The notes beneath the pieces were generated by a model that saw nothing but the letters and a program-made list of their open reading frames with translations, was not told where the DNA came from and did not search any database. A DNA stretch of 41,734 nt from Clostridia bacterium. GTDB lineage: Bacteria; Bacillota; Clostridia; Christensenellales; Borkfalkiaceae. The position numbers were made by a program, and so were the translations under genes. The stretch lies in NCBI GenBank assembly GCA_017415505.1, contig JAFQGG010000010.1, positions 1-41,734 of the forward strand, given 5' to 3'. Of the stretch, positions 7,905-15,880 are shown in pieces; positions within the stretch are counted from its first letter, which is position 1; every line of letters starts with the position of its first letter.

Positions 7905-8174
7905 TTATTCCGCGTCCGCTTCCGTATCCACGGCGTCGCCACCGCGTTCACGGATCTCCACTACGTATTTTTTACTGCTCGCAGGCGTCGCCGCACGCAC
8001 GATCGTGCGCATTGCTTTCGCGATTTTACCCTGCTTACCGATAACCTTGCCCATGTCCGACGAGGATAAAACGACGGTAACTTCGATCACGCGGTCTTTT
8101 TCAACCACTTGATATTCCACGTTTTCCTTATCCTCGGCAAACTGTTCGACGATATACTTGATTAAATCCAACAT
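7905..8174 (-). CDS. khpA: KH-domain RNA-binding protein KhpA (YlqC)
   Basis: 89-residue protein with one KH domain: VVLSSSDMGKVIGKQGKIAKAMRTIVRAA contains the GxxG loop (GKQG). KhpA partners with KhpB/Jag to bind small RNAs and influence division and envelope genes in Bacillota. The position between rpsP and rimM is typical. ATG 8174 has AAGGAG seven bases upstream; the ATG at 8180 is too close to that site. The acidic C-terminal tail is common in the family. Confidence 0.93.
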   Translation of the reverse strand: MLDLIKYIVEQFAEDKENVEYQVVEKDRVIEVTVVLSSSDMGKVIGKQGKIAKAMRTIVRAATPASSKKYVVEIRERGGDAVDTEADAE

Positions 8175-8255
8175 AATCATTCTCCTTGAAAATTTCCGCC
8201 CGTGCGGAAAATCGCCTTTCGCAAAAATGAAACGCGCGAGGTGACGAAGTCGCTA

Positions 8256-8546
8256 TTATTTGGATTTCTTCGTCTTCGTCTTCGCAGGGCTCAATTTCGC
8301 GCTCTTTTCCATAGCGCCCGTCTTCACGAGAAGGTTCTTCACCGTTTCGGTGGGTTGAACGCCCTTCGAAAGCCAATCCTTCGCCTTTTCTACGTCGATA
8401 TCGAGTTCAACGGGATCGCAGGTGGGTCTGTAATGACCAACACAATCAATGTATTCGCCCGTAGCAGCTTTTCTGCTGTCAACGACTACCACACGGTAGA
8501 TAGGGTTCTTCTTGTCGCCCATTCTAAAAAGTCTCATTTTAACCAT
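8256..8546 (-). CDS. rpsP: 30S ribosomal protein S16
   Basis: 96 residues. MVKMRLFRMGDKKNPIYRVV and DSRKAATGEYIDCVGHYRP are S16 signatures; the basic C-terminal tail (KTKTKKSK) is usual. RBS TTGGAGGT precedes ATG 8546. It lies between ffh and khpA, the standard Bacillota arrangement, with a 63-nt AT-rich gap after ffh. Confidence 0.97.
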   Translation of the reverse strand: MVKMRLFRMGDKKNPIYRVVVVDSRKAATGEYIDCVGHYRPTCDPVELDIDVEKAKDWLSKGVQPTETVKNLLVKTGAMEKSAKLSPAKTKTKKSK

Positions 8547-8609
8547 AATTATACCTCCAAAGTATATAAAAATTTTTTTTATTTTTTCGGGTCGCCCCGT
8601 TTTTTGCGT

Positions 8610-9929
8610 TTAGAAGGGAAGTTTTAACCTGCCCTTTCCGCCTTTTAACTGTTTCATTAAGGCTTTCGTTTGTTCAAACTGTTTCAAAAGCACGTTCACG
8701 TCTTGCACGCTCGTGCCCGAGCCCATCGCGATACGGCGCTTTCTCTTGCTATCGATAATCGACGGGTTGTCGCGCTCCTGCTTGGTCATGGAAAGAATAA
8801 TCGCTTTCGTGCGCTCGATTTTCTTCTCGTCGATATCCCCTTCGTTTACCTTCATTTTGCCCATGCCCGGGAGCATGGAGAGCATTGCCGAAGCTCCGCC
8901 CATCTTCTTCATCATGGCGAATTGTTCCAAGTAATCGCTCAAAGTGAAGTTGTTCGCAAGCATTTTTTGTTGCATTTTCTTCGCGTCTTCTTCGGTGATC
9001 GCCTGTTGCGCCTTTTCAATGAGCGAAAGTACGTCGCCCATACCGAGGATTCGCGAAGCCATTCTATCGGGATAGAATGGTTCAAGATCGGTCAATTTTT
9101 CGCCCACACCGATAAACTTGATGGGCTTGCCCGTCACCGCCTTGATGGAAAGGCACGCGCCCCCGCGCGTATCGCCGTCGAGCTTGGTCAAAATTACGCC
9201 CGTAATTTCCAACCTCGCGTTGAAAGTTTCGGCTACGTTCACCGCCTCTTGCCCCGTCATGGCGTCCACCACGAGCAAAGTTTCCGTAACTTCCACTTCT
9301 TTTTTAATGCTTTCCAACTCCTGCATGAGCGTTTCGTCAATCTGCAAACGCCCCGCCGTGTCGAGAATTACGGTGTCGTAGCCCATGGATTTGGCGTACT
9401 CAATCGCCTGTTTCGCCGTTTTGATCGGGCTTTGCGTGCCCTTTTCAAATACTTCTACCTGCGCGTTTTTGCCTACGACCTGTAACTGCGTGATCGCCGC
9501 GGGACGGTAGATATCGCCCGCCACGAGCAAGGGCTTTTTGCCCTGCTTTTTCAAAAGCACGGCAAGCTTTCCGCAAAGGGTGGTTTTGCCCGCGCCTTGC
9601 AAACCGCACATCATAATGACCGTGGGCGGTCGGGAAGCCACTTCCAACTTTGCGTTCTTCGAGCCCATGAGCGCAATCAATTCTTCGTTGACGATTTTAA
9701 TTACCTGTTGCGCGGGATTGAGCGAGGACAAAATCTCTTGCCCCACCGCCTTTTCCGAAACGTCGGCGATAAATTGCTTGGCAACCTTTAAGTTGACGTC
9801 CGCTTCGAGGAGCGCAACGCGCACCTCGCGCATCGCCGTGCGAATTTCAAGCTCGGTAAGCTTGCCCCTTTTCGTGAGTTTGGAAAATATATGATTGAGT
9901 CTTTCCGATAACGAACCGAATAAAGCCAT
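8610..9929 (-). CDS. ffh: signal recognition particle protein Ffh
   Basis: 439-residue SRP54 GTPase. N domain at about 1-90; G domain with P-loop GLQGAGKTTLCGKLA, DTAGRLQ, and TKLDGDTRGG; methionine-rich M domain at about 300-430 with SGTSVQDVNVLLKQF for 4.5S RNA and signal-sequence binding. It targets nascent membrane and secreted proteins with FtsY. The start codon overlaps the ylxM stop (TAATG), so translation is coupled. The 4.5S RNA gene is not in the window. Confidence 0.97.
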   Translation of the reverse strand: MALFGSLSERLNHIFSKLTKRGKLTELEIRTAMREVRVALLEADVNLKVAKQFIADVSEKAVGQEILSSLNPAQQVIKIVNEELIALMGSKNAKLEVASRPPTVIMMCGLQGAGKTTLCGKLAVLLKKQGKKPLLVAGDIYRPAAITQLQVVGKNAQVEVFEKGTQSPIKTAKQAIEYAKSMGYDTVILDTAGRLQIDETLMQELESIKKEVEVTETLLVVDAMTGQEAVNVAETFNARLEITGVILTKLDGDTRGGACLSIKAVTGKPIKFIGVGEKLTDLEPFYPDRMASRILGMGDVLSLIEKAQQAITEEDAKKMQQKMLANNFTLSDYLEQFAMMKKMGGASAMLSMLPGMGKMKVNEGDIDEKKIERTKAIILSMTKQERDNPSIIDSKRKRRIAMGSGTSVQDVNVLLKQFEQTKALMKQLKGGKGRLKLPF

Positions 9930-10354
9930 TATTTCTCCCCACGGAGCGTTTTATAAAGGATTTCGCCGTTTTCGAGCGTTTCCTTTTCCACGCCGTACTC
10001 TTCGTGCACTGCTTGCAAACGGGTTTCCAACGCGCCTAGCGCGCTTTGCATGCTCGGCTGTTCCTCTTTCGTTTGCGCGATCCAACGCACGACTTCCGTC
10101 ATGTACGCGGAATACTCGCCCGAAAGCGCGTCTAAGGCTTTCGCAAAGCCGAGTTGCTTTTCCAAAGCTTCCAACTGTTTTCGGCTCTTATGCAAACAGT
10201 TGAATACGCTTTGACGGGAAACGCCCTTTTCCTCCGCTATTTCGCAAATGGATAAATCGAAATTGAAATATAGGTCGGTAATCTCCCTTTGCGTTTCCGT
10301 AAGCAAAGGCGAATAGAGGTCCCATAAACGAAGAAATTGAATATCGTCTTTCAT
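9929..10354 (-). CDS. ylxM: YlxM-like HTH protein (UPF0122), SRP-associated
   Basis: 141-residue protein with a sigma-70 region 4-like helix-turn-helix: LLTETQREITDLYFNFDLS and ICEIAEEKGVSRQSVFNCLH. YlxM stimulates SRP GTPase in streptococci and is nearly always encoded before ffh, as here. The family is usually about 110 residues; a charged C-terminal extension of about 30 residues is present. First gene of the operon, with AGGAGG RBS and a consensus promoter at 10387-10415. Confidence 0.9.
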   Translation of the reverse strand: MKDDIQFLRLWDLYSPLLTETQREITDLYFNFDLSICEIAEEKGVSRQSVFNCLHKSRKQLEALEKQLGFAKALDALSGEYSAYMTEVVRWIAQTKEEQPSMQSALGALETRLQAVHEEYGVEKETLENGEILYKTLRGEK

Positions 10355-10386
10355 TTTTTTATCCTCCTGTCCCGTTTTGCTTTCCT

Positions 10387-10415
10387 ATTATATCCCATTT
10401 CCCCGCCTCTGTCAA
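10387..10415 (-). promoter_or_regulatory. SigA promoter of the ylxM-ffh operon
   Basis: TTGACA (10410-10415), 17 bp, TATAAT (10387-10392). Both hexamers match consensus. Confidence 0.92.
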
Positions 10416-10444
10416 GCATTTTTACCGTTTTTTTCTCAATTTTT

Positions 10445-10970
10445 TTCACGCATGTAAACCTTTTTTAGTTTACATGCGCGTAAACCAATTTTGGTTTACA
10501 CATTTTCGCGCCAAAAAAATCACTTTTTCAACAAAAACCTTTCAATTTCCCCCTACCTTTATCCGCTCGCGCCCGTCAAATATTTCTTTATATGCTCATT
10601 TCCCGCCAATCTTACCCCTTTCCCTCTCTCTTTTCCCACCCAACCATTCCCCTGCTCGCCCGCCCCACCCAGCGTTTTTCACCCATGTAAACCTTTTTTA
10701 GTTTACATGGGTGTAAACTGTTTTTAGTTTACGCGTTTTCGTGGCAAAACGCTTCCCCCGAACAAGAGTTTGCTTGGCTTATCCGCTTGCCCCTTTGCTC
10801 GCGCGCCTCTCGTCAAGCGTTCTATCCATGTAAACCAATTTTGGTTTACATAGATTCGTACCCCCTTTTCGCATTAAACTCTTTTATTTTACAATCTTTA
10901 CCTCCTACCAAATTCGTCTTTTCTTAATTCTTTACCCCATGTAAACCAATTTTGGTTTACATGGGGTAAA
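10445..10970. repeat. cluster of six GTAAAC palindromes in a gene-free gap
   Basis: About 525 bp without a gene. Six palindromes share GTAAAC arms: 10451-10476, 10478-10501, 10682-10711, 10711-10735, 10828-10851 and 10931-10970. The core in three is GTAAACCAATTTTGGTTTAC; in the others the centre is replaced by T-rich loops. Outer arms vary but stay complementary (CATG..CATG, CCC..GGG, TTTACCCC..GGGGTAAA). The DNA between is polypyrimidine-rich on the plus strand. It lies upstream of the ylxM promoter and beyond the alaS-operon terminator. Confidence 0.85.
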
Positions 10971-10976
10971 CTTAAA

Positions 10977-11004
10977 AGCCCGACGGCGCGCCGTCGGGCT
11001 TTTT
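10977..11004 (-). terminator. terminator of the alaS operon
   Basis: Perfect stem AGCCCGACGGCG/CGCCGTCGGGCT. The minus-strand 3' side reads CTTTTAAGTTT, while the plus side has a TTTTT run, so it could act in both directions. Confidence 0.75.
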
Positions 11005-11006
11005 GA

Positions 11007-11381
11007 TTATTTTTTGATTCCGAAAAATTCGGGGGTATCGGCGTTCCATGCTTGCACGAGCAAGCTCGCGACGAACGCGCGGCGTTCGGAAACGCTCGCT
11101 TTGCGAAGCAAGTGTTTCCACTTGAACGCGCGGTATGCTTTGGGATACAGGCTTTTGAGCGACGGGAAACGGTATTCTCCGTTCACGCTCACCACGATAT
11201 TGATCTCGTCACCGCCCGAAACTTCCCGCCAATCGAAGAAGTCTTTGCCCTTTTTATACCGACAAATATACACGCAGGAGCTATCCCCGCCCTTTTGATA
11301 GAAATATTCGAACGAAAATCCCCCTTCCAAAAAGGGTGCGGTGAGCCGTTTGATCTCCTCCGCCGACTGTACCTCGTTCAT
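11007..11381 (-). CDS. uncharacterised protein coupled to alaS
   Basis: 124-residue soluble protein that I do not recognise. It is rich in aromatic and charged residues (FSFEYFYQKGGDSSCVYICR, KDFFDWREVSGGDEINIVV) and looks alpha/beta without membrane segments. The first ATG overlaps the alaS stop as TAATG, so it is probably translated by re-initiation. It shows no resemblance to the missing AlaRS C-terminal domain. The ribosome site lies within alaS. Being a real gene is likely from the coupling and codon use; function unknown. Confidence 0.75.
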   Translation of the reverse strand: MNEVQSAEEIKRLTAPFLEGGFSFEYFYQKGGDSSCVYICRYKKGKDFFDWREVSGGDEINIVVSVNGEYRFPSLKSLYPKAYRAFKWKHLLRKASVSERRAFVASLLVQAWNADTPEFFGIKK

Positions 11382-13210
11382 TATTCAAGCACCGCTTTGA
11401 TTCGGCGCAAACCCGAACCGCAACTTTGTTCCTTTTGAATCTTGAACTTGCCGAGTTTCCCCGTACTTTCCACGTGCGGTCCACCGCAAATTTCCTTGGA
11501 GAAATCGCCGATCGTATACGTTTTTACCACTTCGCCGTACTTGCTTTCGAACAAGCCCGTGAACCCTTCCGCTTTCGCTTCTTCGAGCGTAATTTCCTTC
11601 ATAACCACGGGAATATCCGCTCGAATTACCTCGTTTACGAGGTCTTCCACCGCCTTAATTTGCTCCGCCGTCATGGGTTGGGGCAAATTAAAGTCAAAGC
11701 GCAATCTCTCCTCGGTGATATTCGAACCCTTTTGTTGCACGTCGGGCGAGCACACCTTTTTGAGCGCGGCGTGGAGCAAGTGCGTCGCGGTGTGGAGCGC
11801 CGTCGTCGCTTCCTTATGGTCGGCAAGACCGCAAGCGAATTTTTGCTCGCTACCCGCTTTACTCTTGCTTTGGTGCTCCTCGAACGCCGCCTTATAGCCG
11901 TCCATGTCCACGTCGAATCCGCGTTCCTTCGCCATTTCCGCCGTAATCTCCACGGGGAAACCGTAAGTGTCGTAGAGGTGGAACGCCTGCTTTCCGCCGA
12001 TACGCGTTTCGGGGATATACGCGGGGTCTTTTTGCGCCATGAACGCGTTCTTACGCTCGATACCGCTCAAACATTTTTCAAATTCCTTCAAGCCCTGTTG
12101 CAAGGTCTTGGTGAACTTCGCCTCTTCCTTATTCAACTCCTCCGCGATCTTCGCGCGGTTGATTTGCAATTCGGGATATACCTCTTTATAGTACTCGATA
12201 AACGCCTCGGAAATCTTGGCAAGGCTACCCTCGGGCAGGTCAATCTTTCTTCCGAAACGCACCGCACGGCGAATAATTCTACGCAAAATATACCCTTGAT
12301 CGGTGTTGGAAGGCACGATACCCTTTTCGTCGCCGAGCATAAAGGTCGCCGTACGCGTATGGTCAAGAAGCACGCGGAACGCCTTCGTCGTTTCCTCGTT
12401 ATCGCCGTAGTTCTTGCCCGTCAGCTCGGAAATCGTTTGAATCGCGCCCTCGAAGATATCCGTTTCGTACACGCTCGATTTGCCGTTGAGCACGCACAGC
12501 GCGCGCTCCAAGCCCATACCCGTGTCCACGTTCTTTTGCGAAAGCTCGACAAAACTTCCGTCCGCTTGCTTGTTAAAGCGCATGAATACGTCGTTCCAAA
12601 TTTCAAGGAACGCACCGCAGTTGCAGTCGGGGTTACAGGTCGGCGAGCACTTGGGTTTGCGGATTACGAACATTTCCGTATCCGTTCCGCAAGGTCCTGT
12701 CAAGCCCGCAGGTCCCCACCAATTATTTTCGCGGGGCATGAAATAGATATTTTCCTTTTTAATCCCCGCCTTTTCCCAAAGCGCGGCGGCTTCGTCGTCG
12801 CGGGGGAGCGTTTCGTCCCCGCCGAACACCGTCACGGCGAGCTTGTCCGAGGGAATCCCCAAATAGTCCTCCCCCGTCAAAAATTCATAGCTCCAAGGAA
12901 TCATTTCCTCCTTGAAATAGTCGCCGAGCGACCAATTCCCGAGCATTTCGAAGAAAGTACAATGCCGTTCGTCGCCCACGTCGTCGATATCGCCCGTACG
13001 CACGCATTTTTGCACGTCGGTGAGCCGTTTACCCGCGGGGTGTTTTTCCCCCAAAAGGTAGGGCACGAGCGGGTGCATACCCGCCGTGGTGAACAGCACG
13101 GTGGGGTCGTTTTCGGGAATCAACGACGCGGAAGGGATTATCTTATGTCCCCGCTTTTCGAAGAAACTCAAATACATTTCTCTTAAACTTTGTCCTGTAT
13201 ACGTTTTCAT
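11381..13210 (-). CDS. alaS: alanyl-tRNA synthetase, short form without C-terminal domains
   Basis: 609 residues versus about 870 in usual AlaRS. The class II catalytic core (TTAGMHPLVPYLLG, HCTFFEMLGNWSLGDYF, GLERALCVL), the tRNA-recognition region and the editing domain (HTATHLLHA and CGGPHVESTG zinc ligands) are present. The protein ends right after the editing domain at CGSGLRRIKAVLE, so DHHA1 and C-Ala are absent. A cysteine-rich insertion KCSPTCNPDCNCG follows the catalytic loop. No frameshifted remnant of the missing part was found downstream. Own SigA promoter at 13243-13271; RBS AAAGGAAAG. Confidence 0.93.
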   Translation of the reverse strand: MKTYTGQSLREMYLSFFEKRGHKIIPSASLIPENDPTVLFTTAGMHPLVPYLLGEKHPAGKRLTDVQKCVRTGDIDDVGDERHCTFFEMLGNWSLGDYFKEEMIPWSYEFLTGEDYLGIPSDKLAVTVFGGDETLPRDDEAAALWEKAGIKKENIYFMPRENNWWGPAGLTGPCGTDTEMFVIRKPKCSPTCNPDCNCGAFLEIWNDVFMRFNKQADGSFVELSQKNVDTGMGLERALCVLNGKSSVYETDIFEGAIQTISELTGKNYGDNEETTKAFRVLLDHTRTATFMLGDEKGIVPSNTDQGYILRRIIRRAVRFGRKIDLPEGSLAKISEAFIEYYKEVYPELQINRAKIAEELNKEEAKFTKTLQQGLKEFEKCLSGIERKNAFMAQKDPAYIPETRIGGKQAFHLYDTYGFPVEITAEMAKERGFDVDMDGYKAAFEEHQSKSKAGSEQKFACGLADHKEATTALHTATHLLHAALKKVCSPDVQQKGSNITEERLRFDFNLPQPMTAEQIKAVEDLVNEVIRADIPVVMKEITLEEAKAEGFTGLFESKYGEVVKTYTIGDFSKEICGGPHVESTGKLGKFKIQKEQSCGSGLRRIKAVLE

Positions 13211-13242
13211 AATTTTCTTTCCTTTACGGTTTTATCTTTTAC

Positions 13243-13271
13243 ATTATATATTTTGCGTGCGCTTTTGTCAA
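13243..13271 (-). promoter_or_regulatory. SigA promoter of alaS
   Basis: TTGACA (13266-13271), 17 bp, TATAAT (13243-13248), between cysS and alaS. Confidence 0.9.
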
Positions 13272-13291
13272 GCGATACGCGCAAGCTTTTC

Positions 13292-14692
13292 TCAATTTTT
13301 CGTGAGTTCGTAACCCGTTTTGCTATCCTTCACGGCGTAACCCATTTCCGCGAGCTTCGCGCGAAGCTCGTCGCTCTTCGCCCAATCGCGCGCAAGGCGG
13401 GCTTGCCATCTTTCCTCCGCCACGGCTTTCACTTCCTCGGGAATCTCGTCGCCCTTTTCGCCCCGTTCCGCCACGAACGCTTTTGCGTCCTTTTGGAAGA
13501 ATCCGAGAAGCGCGTAGGTCTTTTTCACCTGCTCCGCGTACGCTACCGCGCGGTTATCCCCCGCGCTTAAAAACTTCTTGATTTCCTTGAAATACGCGAA
13601 GAGGTTCGACAGCGCGAGCGCGGTGTTAAAATCGTCGTCCATGCACGCGTTGAATTCCTCGTCAATGCGTTTCGCCTCGTACCTGCCCGCCTCGTCCGCC
13701 GTCAAGCCGGAATCCTCCACCGCCGATAAAACGGTGTAAAATTCAAGGATATGTTTCTCCGCACTCGGGAATAAGTCGTCGGTGATATTGATGTCGTTGC
13801 GATAGTTCGTTTGCAACAGCGCGAACTTGATCGCCTCGTCCGAGTATCTTTCAAGTAGGTCGGACAAAAGCAAACTGTTTCCAAGCGATTTGCTCATTTT
13901 TTGTCCGTTGACTTTGATAAGCCCGTTATGCGTCCAATACTTGACGAATTCCTTGCCCGTGAGCGCTTCCGTTTGCGCGATCTCGTTTTCGTGATGCGGG
14001 AAAATGAGGTCGCGCCCACCGCCGTGGATATCGATTTGATCGCCGAACGCGGCGCGGTTCATTGCCGAGCACTCGATATGCCAACCGGGGCGCCCCTTGC
14101 CCCAAGGGGATTCCCAATAAATCTCGCCCGCTTTCGCGCTTTTCCAAAGCGCGAAATCGTACGCGTTTTTCTTCTCGTCGTCGTTATCCACGCGCACGCC
14201 GTCGAGCGCGTCCTCGACGTTGCGGTTGGAAAGTTTCCCGTACGCGGGGAAAGTGGAAACGTCGAAATACACGTCGCCGTTTTTGGTGGGGTACGCGTGA
14301 CCCTTTTCAATGAGCGCGGAAACGAAATCGATAATATTTTGGATATTCTCCGTCGCTTTGAGCCAAATATCGGGATCGTCCACGCAAAACTTCGTCATGA
14401 TTTTATTGATATTTTCAATCATCATTTTGGCGTACTCGTCGGCGGGGATTCCCGTTTCGTGCGATTTGGCGATAATTTTATCGTCTACGTCCGTGTAGTT
14501 GCGGGCGTAGGTAACGCTATACCCCGCCTTTTTGAGGTACTTGCGCATAATATCGTAAATGAGCGCCTGATAGCCGTGCCCGATATGCGCGTCCCCCGAA
14601 ACGGTGATACCGCACGCGTACATTTTCACCTCGTTCCCCGAAAGCGGGGTAAAGTTTTCCTTTCTTTTCGTGAGCGAATTGTAAATTTTCAT
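13292..14692 (-). CDS. cysS: cysteinyl-tRNA synthetase
   Basis: 466 residues, a full class I CysRS. Zinc site from Cys27 (MYACGITVSGD), the Cys in WHIECSAM and HHENE; HIGH motif in DAHIGHGYQAL; KMSKS motif in GQKMSKSLGNS. The C-terminal half holds the helical anticodon-binding region. It lies 15 nt after cysE in one operon under a T-box compatible with tRNA-Cys, so synthesis and charging of cysteine are controlled together. RBS GAGGAGAAACG. Confidence 0.97.
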   Translation of the reverse strand: MKIYNSLTKRKENFTPLSGNEVKMYACGITVSGDAHIGHGYQALIYDIMRKYLKKAGYSVTYARNYTDVDDKIIAKSHETGIPADEYAKMMIENINKIMTKFCVDDPDIWLKATENIQNIIDFVSALIEKGHAYPTKNGDVYFDVSTFPAYGKLSNRNVEDALDGVRVDNDDEKKNAYDFALWKSAKAGEIYWESPWGKGRPGWHIECSAMNRAAFGDQIDIHGGGRDLIFPHHENEIAQTEALTGKEFVKYWTHNGLIKVNGQKMSKSLGNSLLLSDLLERYSDEAIKFALLQTNYRNDINITDDLFPSAEKHILEFYTVLSAVEDSGLTADEAGRYEAKRIDEEFNACMDDDFNTALALSNLFAYFKEIKKFLSAGDNRAVAYAEQVKKTYALLGFFQKDAKAFVAERGEKGDEIPEEVKAVAEERWQARLARDWAKSDELRAKLAEMGYAVKDSKTGYELTKN

Positions 14693-14707
14693 AATCGTTT
14701 CTCCTCG

Positions 14708-15373
14708 TTATTTCTTCTTGCTTCTTTCTTCTTCCGCAAGGATTGCCGCCTGCTTGGCTTCCTCTTCCTTGCGCGCCTGTTCTTCCGCGTCGATCTCCGC
14801 GTTGAGCGCGACGACGGCGATCACGCCCGCGTGCGTCTTATCCTCGTCCTCGGGCTTGCGAATCCGTACGATTCTGCCCGGCACGCCGACGACGGTCGCG
14901 TACGGGGGCACTTCTTTAAGCACCACCGCGCCCGCGCCGATTTTCGCGCCCTTGCCCACGGTGAACCCGCCGAGCACCTTCGCGCCTGCGGAAAGGGTGA
15001 CGTTCTCCATAATGGTGGGGTGGCGTTTGCCGTGCTCCTTGCCCGTACCGCCGAGCGTTACGCCTTGATAAATGACCGTGCCTTTATGCACTTCCGCCGT
15101 TTCCCCGATCACCACGCCCGAGCCGTGGTCGATAAACACGCCCGCGTCGATTTTCGCGGCGGGGTGGATCTCGATCCCCGTCAAAAAGCGGGCGAACTGA
15201 CTAATGCAACGGGCGAGAAGTTTGAGTTTGATTTTATGAAAGAAATAGGCGACTCTATGCCAAGAGAGCGCGTGCACGCCCGAATAGGTGAGCCAAATCT
15301 CAAAGGAATTGCGCGCCGCGGGGTCGTTGAGCTTCGCGGCTTTGATGTCTTCCCGTAAACTTTTGAACCACAT
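14708..15373 (-). CDS. cysE: serine O-acetyltransferase
   Basis: 221 residues. It makes O-acetylserine from serine and acetyl-CoA, the first step of cysteine synthesis. N-terminal helical region, then left-handed beta-helix hexapeptide repeats (IHPAAKIDAGVFIDHGSGVV, IGETAEVHKGTVIYQGVTLG) with catalytic Asp/His (IDHGSG) and the GKRHPTI loop. A charged EEQARKEEEAKQAA tail follows. RBS AAAGGAGG. First gene behind the T-box leader; the partner cysK is not in the window. Confidence 0.96.
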   Translation of the reverse strand: MWFKSLREDIKAAKLNDPAARNSFEIWLTYSGVHALSWHRVAYFFHKIKLKLLARCISQFARFLTGIEIHPAAKIDAGVFIDHGSGVVIGETAEVHKGTVIYQGVTLGGTGKEHGKRHPTIMENVTLSAGAKVLGGFTVGKGAKIGAGAVVLKEVPPYATVVGVPGRIVRIRKPEDEDKTHAGVIAVVALNAEIDAEEQARKEEEAKQAAILAEEERSKKK

Positions 15374-15389
15374 AATAACCTCCTTTTGC

Positions 15390-15620
15390 CGAAAAAACGC
15401 GCCTTTACAGTACGAAAGTACCGTAAAGGCGCGTCACCGCTGTTCCACTTTACTTCGGAAAATAAAAATTTTCCCTCTTTCGCCCGATATCGGGGGCAGC
15501 CGCGGAAATTACTCCGACCTCAAACGCGAAAACGCACTTTCCCCCGTCCTACCGCGTAAAACGCTTACAGCCTACGGCGTTTTTCTCTGGGTGCGGTCAC
15601 GGGCGGGATACTCTTTTTCC
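15390..15620 (-). promoter_or_regulatory. T-box riboswitch (tRNA-Cys type) upstream of cysE-cysS
   Basis: On the minus strand an antiterminator fold is visible: stem GTAAAG/CTTTAC, bulge TGGAACA (T-box TGGN), upper stem GCG-GTGA-CGC. It competes with a terminator at 15392-15433. TGGA pairs with a UCCA tRNA end; tRNA-Cys has the U73 discriminator, which agrees with the cysE-cysS genes downstream. A TGC triplet occurs near the 5' part of the leader but I could not place it firmly in a Stem I specifier loop. The 5' boundary is approximate. Confidence 0.8.
15392..15433 (-). terminator. T-box leader terminator
   Basis: CGCGCCTTTACGGTAC-TTTC-GTACTGTAAAGGCGCG followed by TTTTTT on the minus strand (one G-T pair in the stem). 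Its 5' arm contains the CTTTAC used by the antiterminator. Confidence 0.9.
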
Positions 15621-15636
15621 GCTCGGTATTTATTTA

Positions 15637-15817
15637 GGCTATGTCACAGAAAACGGTGGATTTACGCAAAAATATTTTTTTGCGGATTGACGAGAAAAAT
15701 TCAAGAAAGACAAGCGTTTTGTGAGCGCGCATACTTGGAAAGTATGAAAACGAGCAAAACACGAAGTATTTTACAGAATTTTTCCGTCAAAAATCAACCG
15801 AGGGATGGGACAGAGCC
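15637..15817. mobile_element. 181-bp MITE with 8-bp target-site duplication
   Basis: Imperfect terminal inverted repeats starting GGCTATGTCACA (left) and GGCTCTGTCCCA (right end read inward), 19 of 27 positions identical. It is flanked by a perfect direct repeat TTTATTTA at 15629-15636 and 15818-15825. The inside is a long imperfect hairpin around CATACTT-GGA-AAGTATG (15730-15746). There is no transposase. The 8-bp duplication and GGCT ends resemble ISL3 or IS1595-type elements; the parent family is an inference. It lies directly upstream of the cys T-box leader. Confidence 0.85.
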
Positions 15818-15880
15818 TTTATTTATAACCATTATAACATGCTTTCAAACGAATTGCAAGGATTTTTAATCGGCGTTACT

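Noticed and set aside
10445-10970. CRISPR or rho-independent terminator array
   Set aside because: Palindrome spacing is irregular and sequences between are neither spacers nor T-runs.
11426-13186. 586-codon plus-strand open frame opposite alaS
   Set aside because: Exact shadow of alaS; no ribosome site, Arg/Val/His-rich product of antisense codons.
13901-15358. 485-codon plus-strand frame opposite cysS/cysE
   Set aside because: Crosses two well-identified minus-strand genes; no family features.
15288-15869. 193-codon plus-strand frame through the T-box and MITE
   Set aside because: Runs over an RNA leader and a MITE with a target duplication; no ribosome site or family likeness.
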